Source: Pseudobdellovibrionaceae bacterium
GTDB lineage: Bacteria > Bdellovibrionota > Bdellovibrionia > Bdellovibrionales > Bdellovibrionaceae
Length of the DNA stretch: 64,000 nt
Direction: 5' to 3'
Assembly (NCBI GenBank): GCA_019637955.1
Contig: JAHBUS010000005.1
Coordinates: forward strand, 124,001-188,000
Shown: positions 49,959 through 58,938 of the stretch, in pieces
Layout: every line of letters begins with the position of its first letter
Position numbering within the stretch: the stretch's first letter is position 1
Translations under genes and position numbers: made by a program
The notes under the pieces: generated by a model
Seen by the model: only the letters and a program-made list of their open reading frames with translations
What the model was told of the DNA's origin: nothing
Database searches by the model: none

Positions 49959-51167
49959 TTGGCTCTCAGGCTGCGCAAAAAAAAGAAGGTCGCGCTGGTC
50001 CTCTCCGGTGGAGGGATCAAGGCCGCGGCCTTCCATATCGGGGTCTGCCTCGCTCTAAAAGAAAAGGGCTTTAAATTTGCCGGCGGGGCCAAAGACCAGG
50101 TTCGCAGGAGCTTCCCCGAAGATGACCCGATGACGATCCGTCTTTATGTCGGATCCTCGGCGGGCGCCTTTGTCAGTTCAATTTTGGCGGCTGGTTATAG
50201 CATTGAAGCCCTCGTGAATGCTTTTGATGTCGGTGCCGGAACCGCCCCTCATTTCACCGACCAAAACTCCTTGGGCAGTTTGAAGCCGATCCGGTATCGC
50301 GATATTTTTTCGATCAATGGGCGTGGTTTGATCGGGTCGATCCCCAGCGTGCTGTTGGCAAAGTCGATTATGTCGGGCGGCGTCGAAGCTCTCTTGAAAG
50401 ACAAGTTCAAGGTCAACGGCCTCTTCACCACCAAGGCCATCGAAAAGTATCTGCGCAATTATGCGCTGTCCCATAACGAATTTCGCCAACTTGGCGTCGA
50501 GCTTTTCATCATCGGAACACAGCTGAACCACACCCGAAAAGCCATCTTCGGGAACTTTCCGGAAACCACAAAGACCGAGTATCTGAAGTTCGTGAACTAC
50601 GCGACCATCAGCCAGGCGGTTGCGGCCTCGACCTCCCTGCCACCGGTGTATGCACCTTACGGAATCAAAGCGCCGAACGGCAAAGAGATGCACTTTTTTG
50701 ACGGCGAAATTCGCGACACCCTTTCGACCCACGTCGCCGCCGATCACGGGGCCGACCTGGTCATCTCGAGCTACTCGGTTCAGCCCTATCACTACACTCC
50801 CGAGATTGGATCGCTTCAGCAGTTTGGAATTCCGGTCATTTTGAACCAGGCTTTGTACCAGGTGATCGAACAAAAGATCAGCCGGCACATCAATCATATG
50901 GCGGACACCCGCGCGATTTACAACTCGATCGATTCTTACTTTAAAGAGCACAAGATCGGCGACGAGCACCGCGAGAGTGTTTTAAAAATCATTCGCGACC
51001 GCGTGAACTACAAGCCTGAGGTTGATTACATCTATATCCATCCCCGTGCGCAGAACCATGAGATGTTTTTCGCGGATCACTTCAACCTGAATCCTTACGT
51101 CCTTGAACGCATTGTTCGCATTGGATTTAAGTCGGGCCTCAACGCGCTTCGCGCCCACGACCTTTAA
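49959..51167 (+). CDS. Patatin-like phospholipase
   Basis: This 402-residue protein has the patatin motifs: the oxyanion loop VLSGGGIKAAAFHIG, the nucleophile elbow GSSAG and the dyad Asp in FFDGEIRD. Patatin-like proteins hydrolyse acyl chains of phospholipids. The mature C-terminal part (about 280-400) is helical and has no recognised domain. There is no signal peptide. The frame is blocked by a TAA at 49926 and has no ATG or GTG start near the conserved region; TTG 49959 with AGAGGT upstream is the best candidate. The 220 bases before it hold no clear gene. Confidence 0.82.
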   Translation: MALRLRKKKKVALVLSGGGIKAAAFHIGVCLALKEKGFKFAGGAKDQVRRSFPEDDPMTIRLYVGSSAGAFVSSILAAGYSIEALVNAFDVGAGTAPHFTDQNSLGSLKPIRYRDIFSINGRGLIGSIPSVLLAKSIMSGGVEALLKDKFKVNGLFTTKAIEKYLRNYALSHNEFRQLGVELFIIGTQLNHTRKAIFGNFPETTKTEYLKFVNYATISQAVAASTSLPPVYAPYGIKAPNGKEMHFFDGEIRDTLSTHVAADHGADLVISSYSVQPYHYTPEIGSLQQFGIPVILNQALYQVIEQKISRHINHMADTRAIYNSIDSYFKEHKIGDEHRESVLKIIRDRVNYKPEVDYIYIHPRAQNHEMFFADHFNLNPYVLERIVRIGFKSGLNALRAHDL

Positions 51168-51215
51168 AAAACCGAGTTCTTTCAGCTTCTTAGCTCCAGA
51201 CGTATTATTTTTAAA

Positions 51216-51256
51216 ATAGTACCTTGCATTGTATAGTACCTTGCCGTAAATACTAT
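51216..51256. promoter_or_regulatory. Direct and inverted repeats upstream of the padR-like gene
   Basis: The 12-mer ATAGTACCTTGC occurs at 51216-51227 and 51233-51244, 17 bases apart (about one and a half helical turns). ATAGTA at 51233-51238 also pairs in inverted sense with TACTAT at 51251-51256. They lie just before the PadR gene in an A/T-rich stretch and probably serve as its own operator over the promoter. Confidence 0.5.
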
Positions 51257-51272
51257 GCATCAGGAGCCACTC

Positions 51273-51590
51273 ATGAACTCACAGTTTAACAAGGGCGTGA
51301 TCGAAATGTGCGTCCTCGCGCTCGTCGCCCAGAAAGACCGCTACGGTTATGAGCTGGTCGAGACGATCTCCAAGAAAATTGAGATCTCGGAGGGCACGAT
51401 TTACCCGATCCTTCGCCGGCTTACCCAAGAAAGCTTCTTTGAGACCTATCTCAAAGAATCGAGTGAGGGGCCGCCCCGCAAGTACTACCGGATGACCCCT
51501 GCCGGAAAAGAGCAGACCGAGAAACTGCTCAAAGAATGGGCCCGCTTTGTATCCGATGTCGACTTTGTTCTTTATGGAGAATCGAAATGA
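51273..51590 (+). CDS. PadR-family transcriptional regulator
   Basis: This 105-residue protein matches the short PadR type (winged helix with KGVIEMCVLALVAQKDRYGYELVETISKK, then EGTIYPILRRLTQESFF and KYYRMTPAGKEQ). PadR proteins usually repress an adjacent operon. The ATG at 51273 follows AGGAG; Met six codons before is rejected. The stop overlaps the next gene (ATGA), and repeat elements upstream suggest autoregulation. Confidence 0.9.
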   Translation: MNSQFNKGVIEMCVLALVAQKDRYGYELVETISKKIEISEGTIYPILRRLTQESFFETYLKESSEGPPRKYYRMTPAGKEQTEKLLKEWARFVSDVDFVLYGESK

Positions 51591-52192
51591 AACGAGAGCA
51601 GTTCATCCAGACCTTACGTCAACACCTGGCCCATCTACCCGTGAGCGAAGTGAACGACATCGTTCGCGACCAGGAGGAATTTCTCCAAGACGCGATGAGC
51701 GCGGGTCGAACCGAAGAGCAGGCCGTCGCCTCCTTGGGCGATCCCAAGGTGTTTGCTTCAAGCATCTCGGCCGAAACCAAAATTAAGAGGGCCCAGCAGT
51801 CTTCAACTTTGAGTCAGCAGGTTAGTCAAACCTTCGGCGCTGTGTTTGCGATCTTGGCGCTCGCACCTTTGAACATTATTTTTGTCCTCGGACCGTTCTT
51901 GTTTCTGTCGGCGATGGTCTTTGCCGGCTGGGCCGCTTCGTTTGCCATTTTTATCGCCGCGTGGGCCTTTCTTCTGGGATTCGTCTTTAAACTGGCGTTC
52001 GTGGGAGTCGGTTTTTGGATTCACGCTTCGTCTTTCTTCTTCGTCGTGGGCTGGATCGGCGTGAGTCTGCTGATGTTCGCCTCGATGTACGCCGTGACGA
52101 GCTTCTTCGCCAAGGGCGTTCTGGCTTACTTGAAATGGAATATCAATTTTATCTCCACCCGCGCGCCGAAGGCCGCCGCTGGACAACGATAA
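51587..52192 (+). CDS. HAAS/DUF1700-like membrane protein
   Basis: This 201-residue protein begins with a helical HAAS-type domain (KREQFIQTLRQHLAHLP and EQAVASLGDPKVFA) and is followed by three or four hydrophobic helices. Such proteins are commonly encoded between PadR and DUF4097 genes in bacteria, with a proposed but unproved role in envelope-stress control. The start is the ATG at 51587, overlapping the padR stop. Confidence 0.82.
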   Translation: MKREQFIQTLRQHLAHLPVSEVNDIVRDQEEFLQDAMSAGRTEEQAVASLGDPKVFASSISAETKIKRAQQSSTLSQQVSQTFGAVFAILALAPLNIIFVLGPFLFLSAMVFAGWAASFAIFIAAWAFLLGFVFKLAFVGVGFWIHASSFFFVVGWIGVSLLMFASMYAVTSFFAKGVLAYLKWNINFISTRAPKAAAGQR

Positions 52193-52202
52193 GGATATCA
52201 AA

Positions 52203-53102
52203 ATGAAAAAGGGAAATGTCATTCTCAAGATTTTTTTCGGAACGATCGGTGCTTTCGCGCTCTCTTACGTGTGCGCCGCCGCCGGCAACGTGAACGACTC
52301 TTACCCAACTTCGCTCGCGCTGAAATACTCCGAAGAGGTCAACGATCAAATCGATCTAAACTACAGCAAAGACTTCGATGAAAAGGATCTGGATTCGCTT
52401 GAGATCGAAACGGTTTCGGCCGACCTCGCGGTCGAGCGCGGTGAGGCGGATCACGTGAGCCTGAATATTCAGGGCCGGTTTTCGGCACCCAACAAAGATC
52501 CCGAACAAATCATCAAATACAAAATTGAGGGTCGCAAACTCCTCATCAAAACCCGCGAGGCCGAACAAAGCGACAAGTCGTTTTTTCGTTTCAACATGGG
52601 TCCGCAAGACGGCATGGCCCGGCTTCGGCTTCCCGCGAGCATCAAGAATGTGGTCATCAAGACCGTCTCTGGCGATGTGGGAATGCAAAAATTCGAGCTC
52701 GATTCCTTGGCGGTTAAGACGGTGTCGGGAGATTTTAATAGCGACACGATCTCCTCAAAAAATGCCGATTTCAAAACCGTCAGCGGCGACTTTCACTTGA
52801 TCGGGTCTTTTGACAGCTTGGGCTTTCAAAGCATTTCGGGCGATTTGGACTTGGGATTTTTTAGCGGCACCACCCGCGCGAACATTTCGTCCACCTCGGG
52901 CGACGTCAAACTCAAGCTCACCGATGCACCGGATTTAACCCTCAACTTCTCGAGCGTCTCGGGGGAGCTCGAATACGATCCCGAGTTCGGCGAGCCTGAG
53001 TCCGAGAGCAGCAAACAATCGAAGACTTTCGGTCGGGGGACGGGCTCGATCAACGTGAAAACGATTTCGGGCGACGTTTCCGTCGCCCGACAGAGACTCT
53101 AA
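52203..53102 (+). CDS. DUF4097-like exported beta-repeat protein
   Basis: This 299-residue protein has an N-terminal hydrophobic segment (KIFFGTIGAFALSYVCAAA) for export or anchoring. Its main part is built of repeated strands with SGD turns (KTVSGDVGMQ, KTVSGDFNSD, KTVSGDFHLI, QSISGDLDLG, SSTSGDVKLK, KTISGDVSVA), a right-handed beta-helix of the DUF4097/adhesin type. It starts 10 bases after the HAAS gene and is the last gene of the padR operon. The ligand is unknown. Confidence 0.85.
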   Translation: MKKGNVILKIFFGTIGAFALSYVCAAAGNVNDSYPTSLALKYSEEVNDQIDLNYSKDFDEKDLDSLEIETVSADLAVERGEADHVSLNIQGRFSAPNKDPEQIIKYKIEGRKLLIKTREAEQSDKSFFRFNMGPQDGMARLRLPASIKNVVIKTVSGDVGMQKFELDSLAVKTVSGDFNSDTISSKNADFKTVSGDFHLIGSFDSLGFQSISGDLDLGFFSGTTRANISSTSGDVKLKLTDAPDLTLNFSSVSGELEYDPEFGEPESESSKQSKTFGRGTGSINVKTISGDVSVARQRL

Positions 53103-53118
53103 TTCTTAGAGATCGATT

Positions 53119-54591
53119 TTAAGACAGGGTTCGCTCGATGACTTCAAAGAGCGGACCCGAGATCAGACCCAAAAACACGATAAAGAACGAAGACACCAAA
53201 ATAGCCGTACGGGTAGCGAACATGCCGCCGGCATCCATCGCCTCTCCCTCTTTCATGTACATCACGACGATCGGGCGCAAATAATAATAAACGCTGATCA
53301 CCGAGTTGAGCACGGCCCAGATCGCCAGCCACAACAGGCCCTCACCGATCGCCGAGGTGAAGAGGTAGAATTTACCGAAGAATCCCAGCGTCGGCGGAAC
53401 CCCCGCCATTGAGAGCATCAAAACGGTGAGGCACAAAGCCATCAAAGGTCTTTTGCGCGCGTAACCGGCAAGGCTATCGATGCTGATCGAATGGTTTTCG
53501 TCGCGTTCCATGAGGCTCACGATGGCGAAGGCGCCCAAGGTCATGAGCGAGTACGCCACCAAGTAGAAAATGACGCTCGATGCGCCGAACGACATGTCGT
53601 CGCTCACACCCGTGGTGATCACGCCCACGAGCAGGTAGCCCGAATGCGCGATGCTCGAGTAGGCCAGCATTCGTTTGAAGTTGTTTTGAAGAATCGCGGC
53701 CACGTTACCGACGATCATCGTGATCACGGCGAGCCATTGCATGAAATCAAAAAGATTCTCAGATCCCACGAGCGCGTTCGAGGCAATGATTCGCAAGAAA
53801 GCCGCAAACGAAACAGCTTTCACGGCCGTCGCCATGAAGGCTGTGTGGGGCGTGGGCGAGCCCTGATAAACGTCGGGCGTCCAAGCATGGAAAGGCGCGA
53901 TCGAAACCTTGAAACAGAAGCCCAAGATCACCATCGTGATTCCGAACAAAAATAAACGGCTGCTCGAAATGAGAGCCCCGGTCGAAGCGATGACCTGAGG
54001 CAGGTAAGTCGATCCCACGGTCCCGAAGATGAAGGCCACGCCATACAAGAACAGTGCCGAAGCAAAGCCGCCCAAGATGAAGTACTTCAGGGCCGCCTCT
54101 TTCGAAAGTTTTTGCTCGTGCGAAATCGCGATCATCATATAGAGAGACAACGACATCGTCTCCAAACCGATAAAGACGACCAACAAGTCCACCGCCGAAA
54201 CCAAAATCAACATTCCGGTGATCGAACTCAGCGCCAAGAAAATCAGTTCTGAAAACTGGTTTCCGCGTGTTGCTGGATTGTCGTACATCAAAAGCAAAGC
54301 TCCCGCCGAGACCAGCAAAGTCATTAAGCCAACGGAGACGGTGACACCATCCAGGACCAGCGCGTTCGCGAAGGCCGTCGGATTGAGCTGTTGGCCGCGC
54401 AAAACAAAAACGGTCAAGAGCAAGATGGCCGCCGCCAAGATGCCGCCAAGACCTTGAATGAGGGTCGCAAACGGTGGTTGCTCGACGTTGCCGCGAAGAA
54501 CCTTGACCGTGATCGGGATCAAGCTCGCCAGGAACAAGGCGATCATCGGAGAGATACTGAACAAATCGCCGAGGCCGATTGTCGTTGTCAT
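53119..54591 (-). CDS. nuoN: NADH-quinone oxidoreductase subunit N
   Basis: This 490-residue antiporter-like membrane subunit of complex I has about 14 hydrophobic helices, the conserved Glu in FIGLETMSLSLYMM, KVSIAPFHAWTPDVYQGSPTPH (the lysine-helix region), and the late KFYLF segment. It is one of three proton-pumping modules in the membrane arm. Its start overlaps the nuoM stop (ATGA) and it is the last gene of the cluster. Confidence 0.95.
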   Translation of the reverse strand: MTTTIGLGDLFSISPMIALFLASLIPITVKVLRGNVEQPPFATLIQGLGGILAAAILLLTVFVLRGQQLNPTAFANALVLDGVTVSVGLMTLLVSAGALLLMYDNPATRGNQFSELIFLALSSITGMLILVSAVDLLVVFIGLETMSLSLYMMIAISHEQKLSKEAALKYFILGGFASALFLYGVAFIFGTVGSTYLPQVIASTGALISSSRLFLFGITMVILGFCFKVSIAPFHAWTPDVYQGSPTPHTAFMATAVKAVSFAAFLRIIASNALVGSENLFDFMQWLAVITMIVGNVAAILQNNFKRMLAYSSIAHSGYLLVGVITTGVSDDMSFGASSVIFYLVAYSLMTLGAFAIVSLMERDENHSISIDSLAGYARKRPLMALCLTVLMLSMAGVPPTLGFFGKFYLFTSAIGEGLLWLAIWAVLNSVISVYYYLRPIVVMYMKEGEAMDAGGMFATRTAILVSSFFIVFLGLISGPLFEVIERTLS

Positions 54592-56120
54592 TGTGCCACC
54601 TCTTTACCGGATTGAATCGCGAGTTCGTAGTGCGCTTGATTTTTAACGAAGTGATCGAGGCTCGCTTTCGAGTAATTCAAGAAGAACGAGGGGTAGAGGC
54701 CCATCCAGAAGACCAACACGATCATCGGCGCCAAGACGAACATTTCGCGGACGCTCAAATCGTGCAGCGGATGGTGTTCATCTTTGACCAGCTCACCTTG
54801 AGGTCCAAAGAACACCCGCTTAAACATCCACAGCATGTAGACCGCTCCCAAGACGACGCCACTCACCGCGAAGTAGCCCCAGACGCTGTTCGCTTGGAAC
54901 GCACCAAGAAGGATCAAGAATTCACCGATAAAACCGTTGGTCATCGGAACCGCGATTGAAGACAGCGTCACGATGAAGAAGGCGATCGTAAAGAACGGCA
55001 GCACGCCCGCGAGTCCACCGTACCGGGAAATCTCTCGCGAATGCGTGCGTTCGTAAATCATCCCAACGAGCAAGAAGAGCGCGCCGGTGCTGATACCGTG
55101 ATTGAGCATTTGATACAGACCGCCCGTCACGCCGAACTCATTCAACGCAAAAAGACCGATCAAGATATAACCCATGTGCGAAACCGATGAGTACGCGACC
55201 AGTTTTTTAATATCCGGCTGAACCATCGCGACCAGGGCTCCGTAGATGATCCCGATCACGCCGATCAACATGAAGAACCAGGCATAGTGCACGGTCGCTT
55301 CGGGGAATACCGGCATCACCCAGCGCATGAAGCCGTAAGTTCCCATTTTGAGCATCACGCCGGCCAGGATGACCGACCCGGGCGTGGGGGCCTCAACGTG
55401 GGCATCGGGCAGCCACGTGTGAAGGGGAAACACGGGAACTTTGATCGCGAAAGCGAGGGCAAAGGCCGAGAACATCAATGTTTGCGGCGACAAGAACTGA
55501 CCGGAGATGAACGGAATGTCCAAACGGTAGAAATCCAAAAGGCTCGCGCTCATCGTACCGAAAGCTTCGGCGGTCAGGAACATCATGTAGATGATCGCGA
55601 CGAGCATCAGCACCGATCCGACCATCGTGAAGATAAAGAACTTCACGGTCGCGTAGATCCGGCGGGCGCCGCCCCAGATCCCGATCATGAAATACATCGG
55701 AACGAGTGAGAGTTCCCAGAACAGGTAGAAGAAGACCGCGTCCATGGCGAGAAAGGTCCCGAGCATCGCGGCTTCAAGGATGAAAACGCAAGCCAAGAAT
55801 CCCCGCACACGTTCTTCGATCGACTTCCAAGCGCCGAGCAGCGCGACCGGCGTCAGGAACGTGGTCAAAATCACGAGCCACAAAGAGATCCCGTCGATCC
55901 CAAAAAAGTAGGTGATTCCAAACCGTTCGATCCAAGGATAGCGCTCAACGAGTTGAAGCGCGGAGCTCGAAGGATCGAAGTAATAGAAGATCCCAAGGCT
56001 CAGCGCAAATTCGATCAGCGCAAAACCCAGGGCCAAGGGACGAAGGGTCCGTTGATTGGGCCAAAGGGCGACAATCAGGGCGAACAGCATCGGAAGAAAA
56101 ACAACGGCGCTCAATAACAT
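54588..56120 (-). CDS. nuoM: NADH-quinone oxidoreductase subunit M
   Basis: This 510-residue subunit has the conserved Glu helix (YLFWELSLVPMYFMIGIWGG), KVPVFPLHTWLPDAHVEAPTPGSV and YSSVSHMGY, all typical of NuoM. About 13-14 helices are expected; it pumps protons beside NuoN and NuoL. A 16-base gap separates it from nuoL. Confidence 0.96.
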   Translation of the reverse strand: MLLSAVVFLPMLFALIVALWPNQRTLRPLALGFALIEFALSLGIFYYFDPSSSALQLVERYPWIERFGITYFFGIDGISLWLVILTTFLTPVALLGAWKSIEERVRGFLACVFILEAAMLGTFLAMDAVFFYLFWELSLVPMYFMIGIWGGARRIYATVKFFIFTMVGSVLMLVAIIYMMFLTAEAFGTMSASLLDFYRLDIPFISGQFLSPQTLMFSAFALAFAIKVPVFPLHTWLPDAHVEAPTPGSVILAGVMLKMGTYGFMRWVMPVFPEATVHYAWFFMLIGVIGIIYGALVAMVQPDIKKLVAYSSVSHMGYILIGLFALNEFGVTGGLYQMLNHGISTGALFLLVGMIYERTHSREISRYGGLAGVLPFFTIAFFIVTLSSIAVPMTNGFIGEFLILLGAFQANSVWGYFAVSGVVLGAVYMLWMFKRVFFGPQGELVKDEHHPLHDLSVREMFVLAPMIVLVFWMGLYPSFFLNYSKASLDHFVKNQAHYELAIQSGKEVAQ

Positions 56121-56136
56121 GACTTTGACCCTTCCC

Positions 56137-58071
56137 TTATCTCACCAACAAGAACAGCAGCGTCGCGACCAACCCCAAAGAGATGTACATCGCGTAGACT
56201 TGAATATTTCCGTTTTGGAGTGACCGCACGAGGCTTCCGCCTCCGCGCACGACGTCCGAAATCACGTACGTCGTTTTGTCGATGAAATTCACGTCGATGT
56301 AGTACCACAGTCCCTTGCTCGCTTTCACGAGAGGGTTGATGATGCCGGCGAAGTAGGCCTCATCCACGAAGTACTTGTTGTAGATAACTTTATAAACAGG
56401 ACCGATCGCTTTGGCGACTTTCTCGGGTTTCTGCGGAGCTTGAACGTACATGTGGTACGCCACGAACGCCGAGCAGATCGCGAGCGTCACGCTCACGCCC
56501 ATCAAAACCCATTCTGTCGTCACATCAAACGGAGTCAAACCGGGGATCGGCTTGATCGAATGGTGCAGCCAGTGCTCCAAGAAATTCTCGGGATGGCCCG
56601 GAAGAATCGCGCCGATCACGTGCGGGATTCCGATCCAACCACCCACGATCGACAGCACCCCCAAGACGATCAGCGGAATCGACATGGTCGGAGGAGATTC
56701 ATGAGGATGCGTGTCTTTCGGCACGCGGCTTTTGCCCCAGAACGTCAGCGCCATCAGCCGGGTCATGTAGAACGCGGTCAAAGTCGCGCCGAGCGCGCCC
56801 ACCGCCCAGAGAGCTTCGTGGCCGAGAGGCGAGAAGAACGCGAAGGCCAAGATTTCATCTTTGGAGAAAAAGCCCGCGAACGGCGGCAAACCGATGATCG
56901 CGACCCAACCAAAGAAGAACGTCCAATGCGTGATCGGGAGGTATTTTTTAAGTCCTCCCATTTTGCGGATGTCTTGCTCTTCGTGCATCGCGTGGATCAC
57001 CGATCCCGAGCCCAAGAACATCAAGGCTTTGAAGAAGGCGTGTGTCATGAGGTGGAACATCGCCGCGCCGAACGCACCAACCCCGCAGGCCAGGAACATG
57101 TAGCCCAGCTGCGAAACCGTCGAGTACGCGAGAACCTTTTTGATATCCCATTGGGTCATGCCGATCGTCGCGCCCAACAAAACGGTGAGCGCCCCGATGA
57201 TCGCAATGATCATCATCGTGTTCGGAGCCGCCAGGAAAAGAGGATTCAAACGAACGATCATGTAGACGCCGGCGGTGACCATCGTCGCCGCGTGGATCAG
57301 CGCCGACACCGGCGTTGGACCGGCCATCGCATCCGGCAGCCAAACGTACAAAGGAATCTGCGCCGATTTACCCGTCGCGCCGATGAACAAGAACAGCGTG
57401 CCCAAGGTCACGGGATTCATCCAAGCCAAGGTCGGGTCTGTGGGCGCAAGCTGGTTGATCTCCGAGAACGTCAAAGTTCCAAAGGAGAGGAACAAGATGA
57501 ACATGCCGAGCAAGAAAGCCGCATCCCCGACACGGTTCGTGACGAAGGCTTTCATTCCGGCCGCCGCTTTTTGATCGTCGGTGAACCAGAAGCCGATCAA
57601 AAGGTACGAACAAAGGCCCACGCCCTCCCAGCCCACGAACATCACCGGCAGGCTGTCGCCCAAAACCAGGATCAACATGTTGAAGAGGAAGAGATTTAAG
57701 TAGGCGAAGTATTTCGCCGCGCCCGCATCGTGGTGCATGTAACCGATCGAGAACAAATGGATCAACGAGCCGACACCCGTGATCACCAGGATCATAATCG
57801 CGCTCACGGGATCCAGAACGAAGCCCGCATTGATTTTGAGGCTCGCGACCGAGATCCATTCAAAGAACTTCACCGAAATCACGCGGGTTTCGGGGGGCAG
57901 ACCCACGAGGTCAACCACCAGCAAGATCGCCGAAATGAACGAGATCACAACCGCCGTGGTCGCAATCACGCCGGCAAGATTGGCGCTATGACGTTTGTAT
58001 CGGAGTCCGTTGATCAAAAATCCAACGAACGGAGCGAGCAGCAGCGTGGCCATCAAGATGGGATGATTCAT
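56137..58071 (-). CDS. nuoL: NADH-quinone oxidoreductase subunit L
   Basis: This 644-residue, longest subunit of the membrane arm has FVGWEGVGLCSYLLIGFW (Glu149), GKSAQIPLYVWLPDAMAGPTPVSAL, and the C-terminal lateral helix region that lies along NuoM and NuoN. It sits at the far end of the arm. It has the normal length for NuoL (about 610-650). It is in the standard K-L-M order. Confidence 0.96.
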   Translation of the reverse strand: MNHPILMATLLLAPFVGFLINGLRYKRHSANLAGVIATTAVVISFISAILLVVDLVGLPPETRVISVKFFEWISVASLKINAGFVLDPVSAIMILVITGVGSLIHLFSIGYMHHDAGAAKYFAYLNLFLFNMLILVLGDSLPVMFVGWEGVGLCSYLLIGFWFTDDQKAAAGMKAFVTNRVGDAAFLLGMFILFLSFGTLTFSEINQLAPTDPTLAWMNPVTLGTLFLFIGATGKSAQIPLYVWLPDAMAGPTPVSALIHAATMVTAGVYMIVRLNPLFLAAPNTMMIIAIIGALTVLLGATIGMTQWDIKKVLAYSTVSQLGYMFLACGVGAFGAAMFHLMTHAFFKALMFLGSGSVIHAMHEEQDIRKMGGLKKYLPITHWTFFFGWVAIIGLPPFAGFFSKDEILAFAFFSPLGHEALWAVGALGATLTAFYMTRLMALTFWGKSRVPKDTHPHESPPTMSIPLIVLGVLSIVGGWIGIPHVIGAILPGHPENFLEHWLHHSIKPIPGLTPFDVTTEWVLMGVSVTLAICSAFVAYHMYVQAPQKPEKVAKAIGPVYKVIYNKYFVDEAYFAGIINPLVKASKGLWYYIDVNFIDKTTYVISDVVRGGGSLVRSLQNGNIQVYAMYISLGLVATLLFLLVR

Positions 58072-58078
58072 TCCTCAC

Positions 58079-58405
58079 TCAACCTTTCAAATGCTCGAAG
58101 TAACGGATGTTCACTTCGCGGAAGCGCTTAAAGATCGAAACCGCGAGCGCCAGGCCCACGGCCGCCTCGGCCGCCGCGATCGTCATCACGAAAAACACCA
58201 TGATTTGGCCTTCTTGCTGGCCCAAGTATCGGCTAAAGGCCACAAAGCTCACGTTGACGGCGTTGAGCATGAGCTCAATTGACATCAAAAGAACGATCGC
58301 GTTTCGGCGCAAAAGAACGCCGGCCATTCCGCAGCAGAACAAAAGGGCCGAAAGAACCAGATAGTGGCCAAGGCCGATCTGGGTAAAGAGATCAGTGCTG
58401 AGCAT
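58079..58405 (-). CDS. nuoK: NADH-quinone oxidoreductase subunit K
   Basis: This 108-residue subunit has three helices with two buried acids that carry protons: Glu44 ([10 protein letters not shown]) and Glu80 ([14 protein letters not shown]), equivalent to Glu36 and Glu72 of E. coli. The ATG follows AAGGGGG and lies inside the end of nuoJ, a 14-base overlap. It is in the order J-K-L. Confidence 0.96.
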   Translation of the reverse strand: MLSTDLFTQIGLGHYLVLSALLFCCGMAGVLLRRNAIVLLMSIELMLNAVNVSFVAFSRYLGQQEGQIMVFFVMTIAAAEAAVGLALAVSIFKRFREVNIRYFEHLKG

Positions 58406-58928
58406 GCGTGCCCCCTTTCGCGCGCGCGAGCGCCACCGCGCCCACCGCGACCACCAAGAGCAAAACGCCCAAGGCTTCGAAGCCGAACAGATATTGCGAG
58501 AACAGAAGCTTTCCGAGCGCTTTGGTCGAATCGCCTTCGATCACGGTTTGAATCCCGTTGTTTTCGGTTTTCATCAGCGAGTTCGCCGACAGCGCGATCG
58601 CGCCGACGATCATCCCGCCCAAAAGGCCAACCGCCGCGATTTTAATCGCGCCCGTCACCGGCCCGCGCGTGAACGCGTGGATTTCGTGTTTCAAGTCGAA
58701 GAGCATGAGAACCATGACGAACAGAACCAGGACCGCGCCGGCATAGACGATCAGCTGAACGCCCGCCAAAAAATAAGCGCCCAAGGTCACGAAGATCGCG
58801 GCCACTCCCACCATGGTCATCACGAGCGAAAGAACCGAGTAGATCGGATTCGCCGAAATGATCACGCCCAGAGCGGCCAGTACGGTCGTCAGGGCCAGAA
58901 ACCAAAAGAGAAATACATCAGGTGTCAC
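58392..58928 (-). CDS. nuoJ: NADH-quinone oxidoreductase subunit J
   Basis: This 178-residue subunit has five hydrophobic helices and the conserved [15 protein letters not shown] region of NuoJ, where helix TM3 carries a pi-bulge. I start it at GTG 58928, since AAGGAG has proper spacing to this codon; the TTG at 58934 directly follows the AAGGAG. Downstream it overlaps nuoK. Confidence 0.9.
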   Translation of the reverse strand: MTPDVFLFWFLALTTVLAALGVIISANPIYSVLSLVMTMVGVAAIFVTLGAYFLAGVQLIVYAGAVLVLFVMVLMLFDLKHEIHAFTRGPVTGAIKIAAVGLLGGMIVGAIALSANSLMKTENNGIQTVIEGDSTKALGKLLFSQYLFGFEALGVLLLVVAVGAVALARAKGGTHAQH

Positions 58929-58938
58929 GAGCAACTCC

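Noticed and set aside
49781-50074. A 97-codon plus-strand frame before the patatin gene
   Set aside because: Most of its second half overlaps the patatin oxyanion-loop region in another frame, and it has no recognised motif or clear ribosome-binding site.
56440-57699. A 419-codon open frame on the plus strand
   Set aside because: It is antisense to nuoL and its product is an unusual Arg/His-rich sequence typical of a shadow frame.
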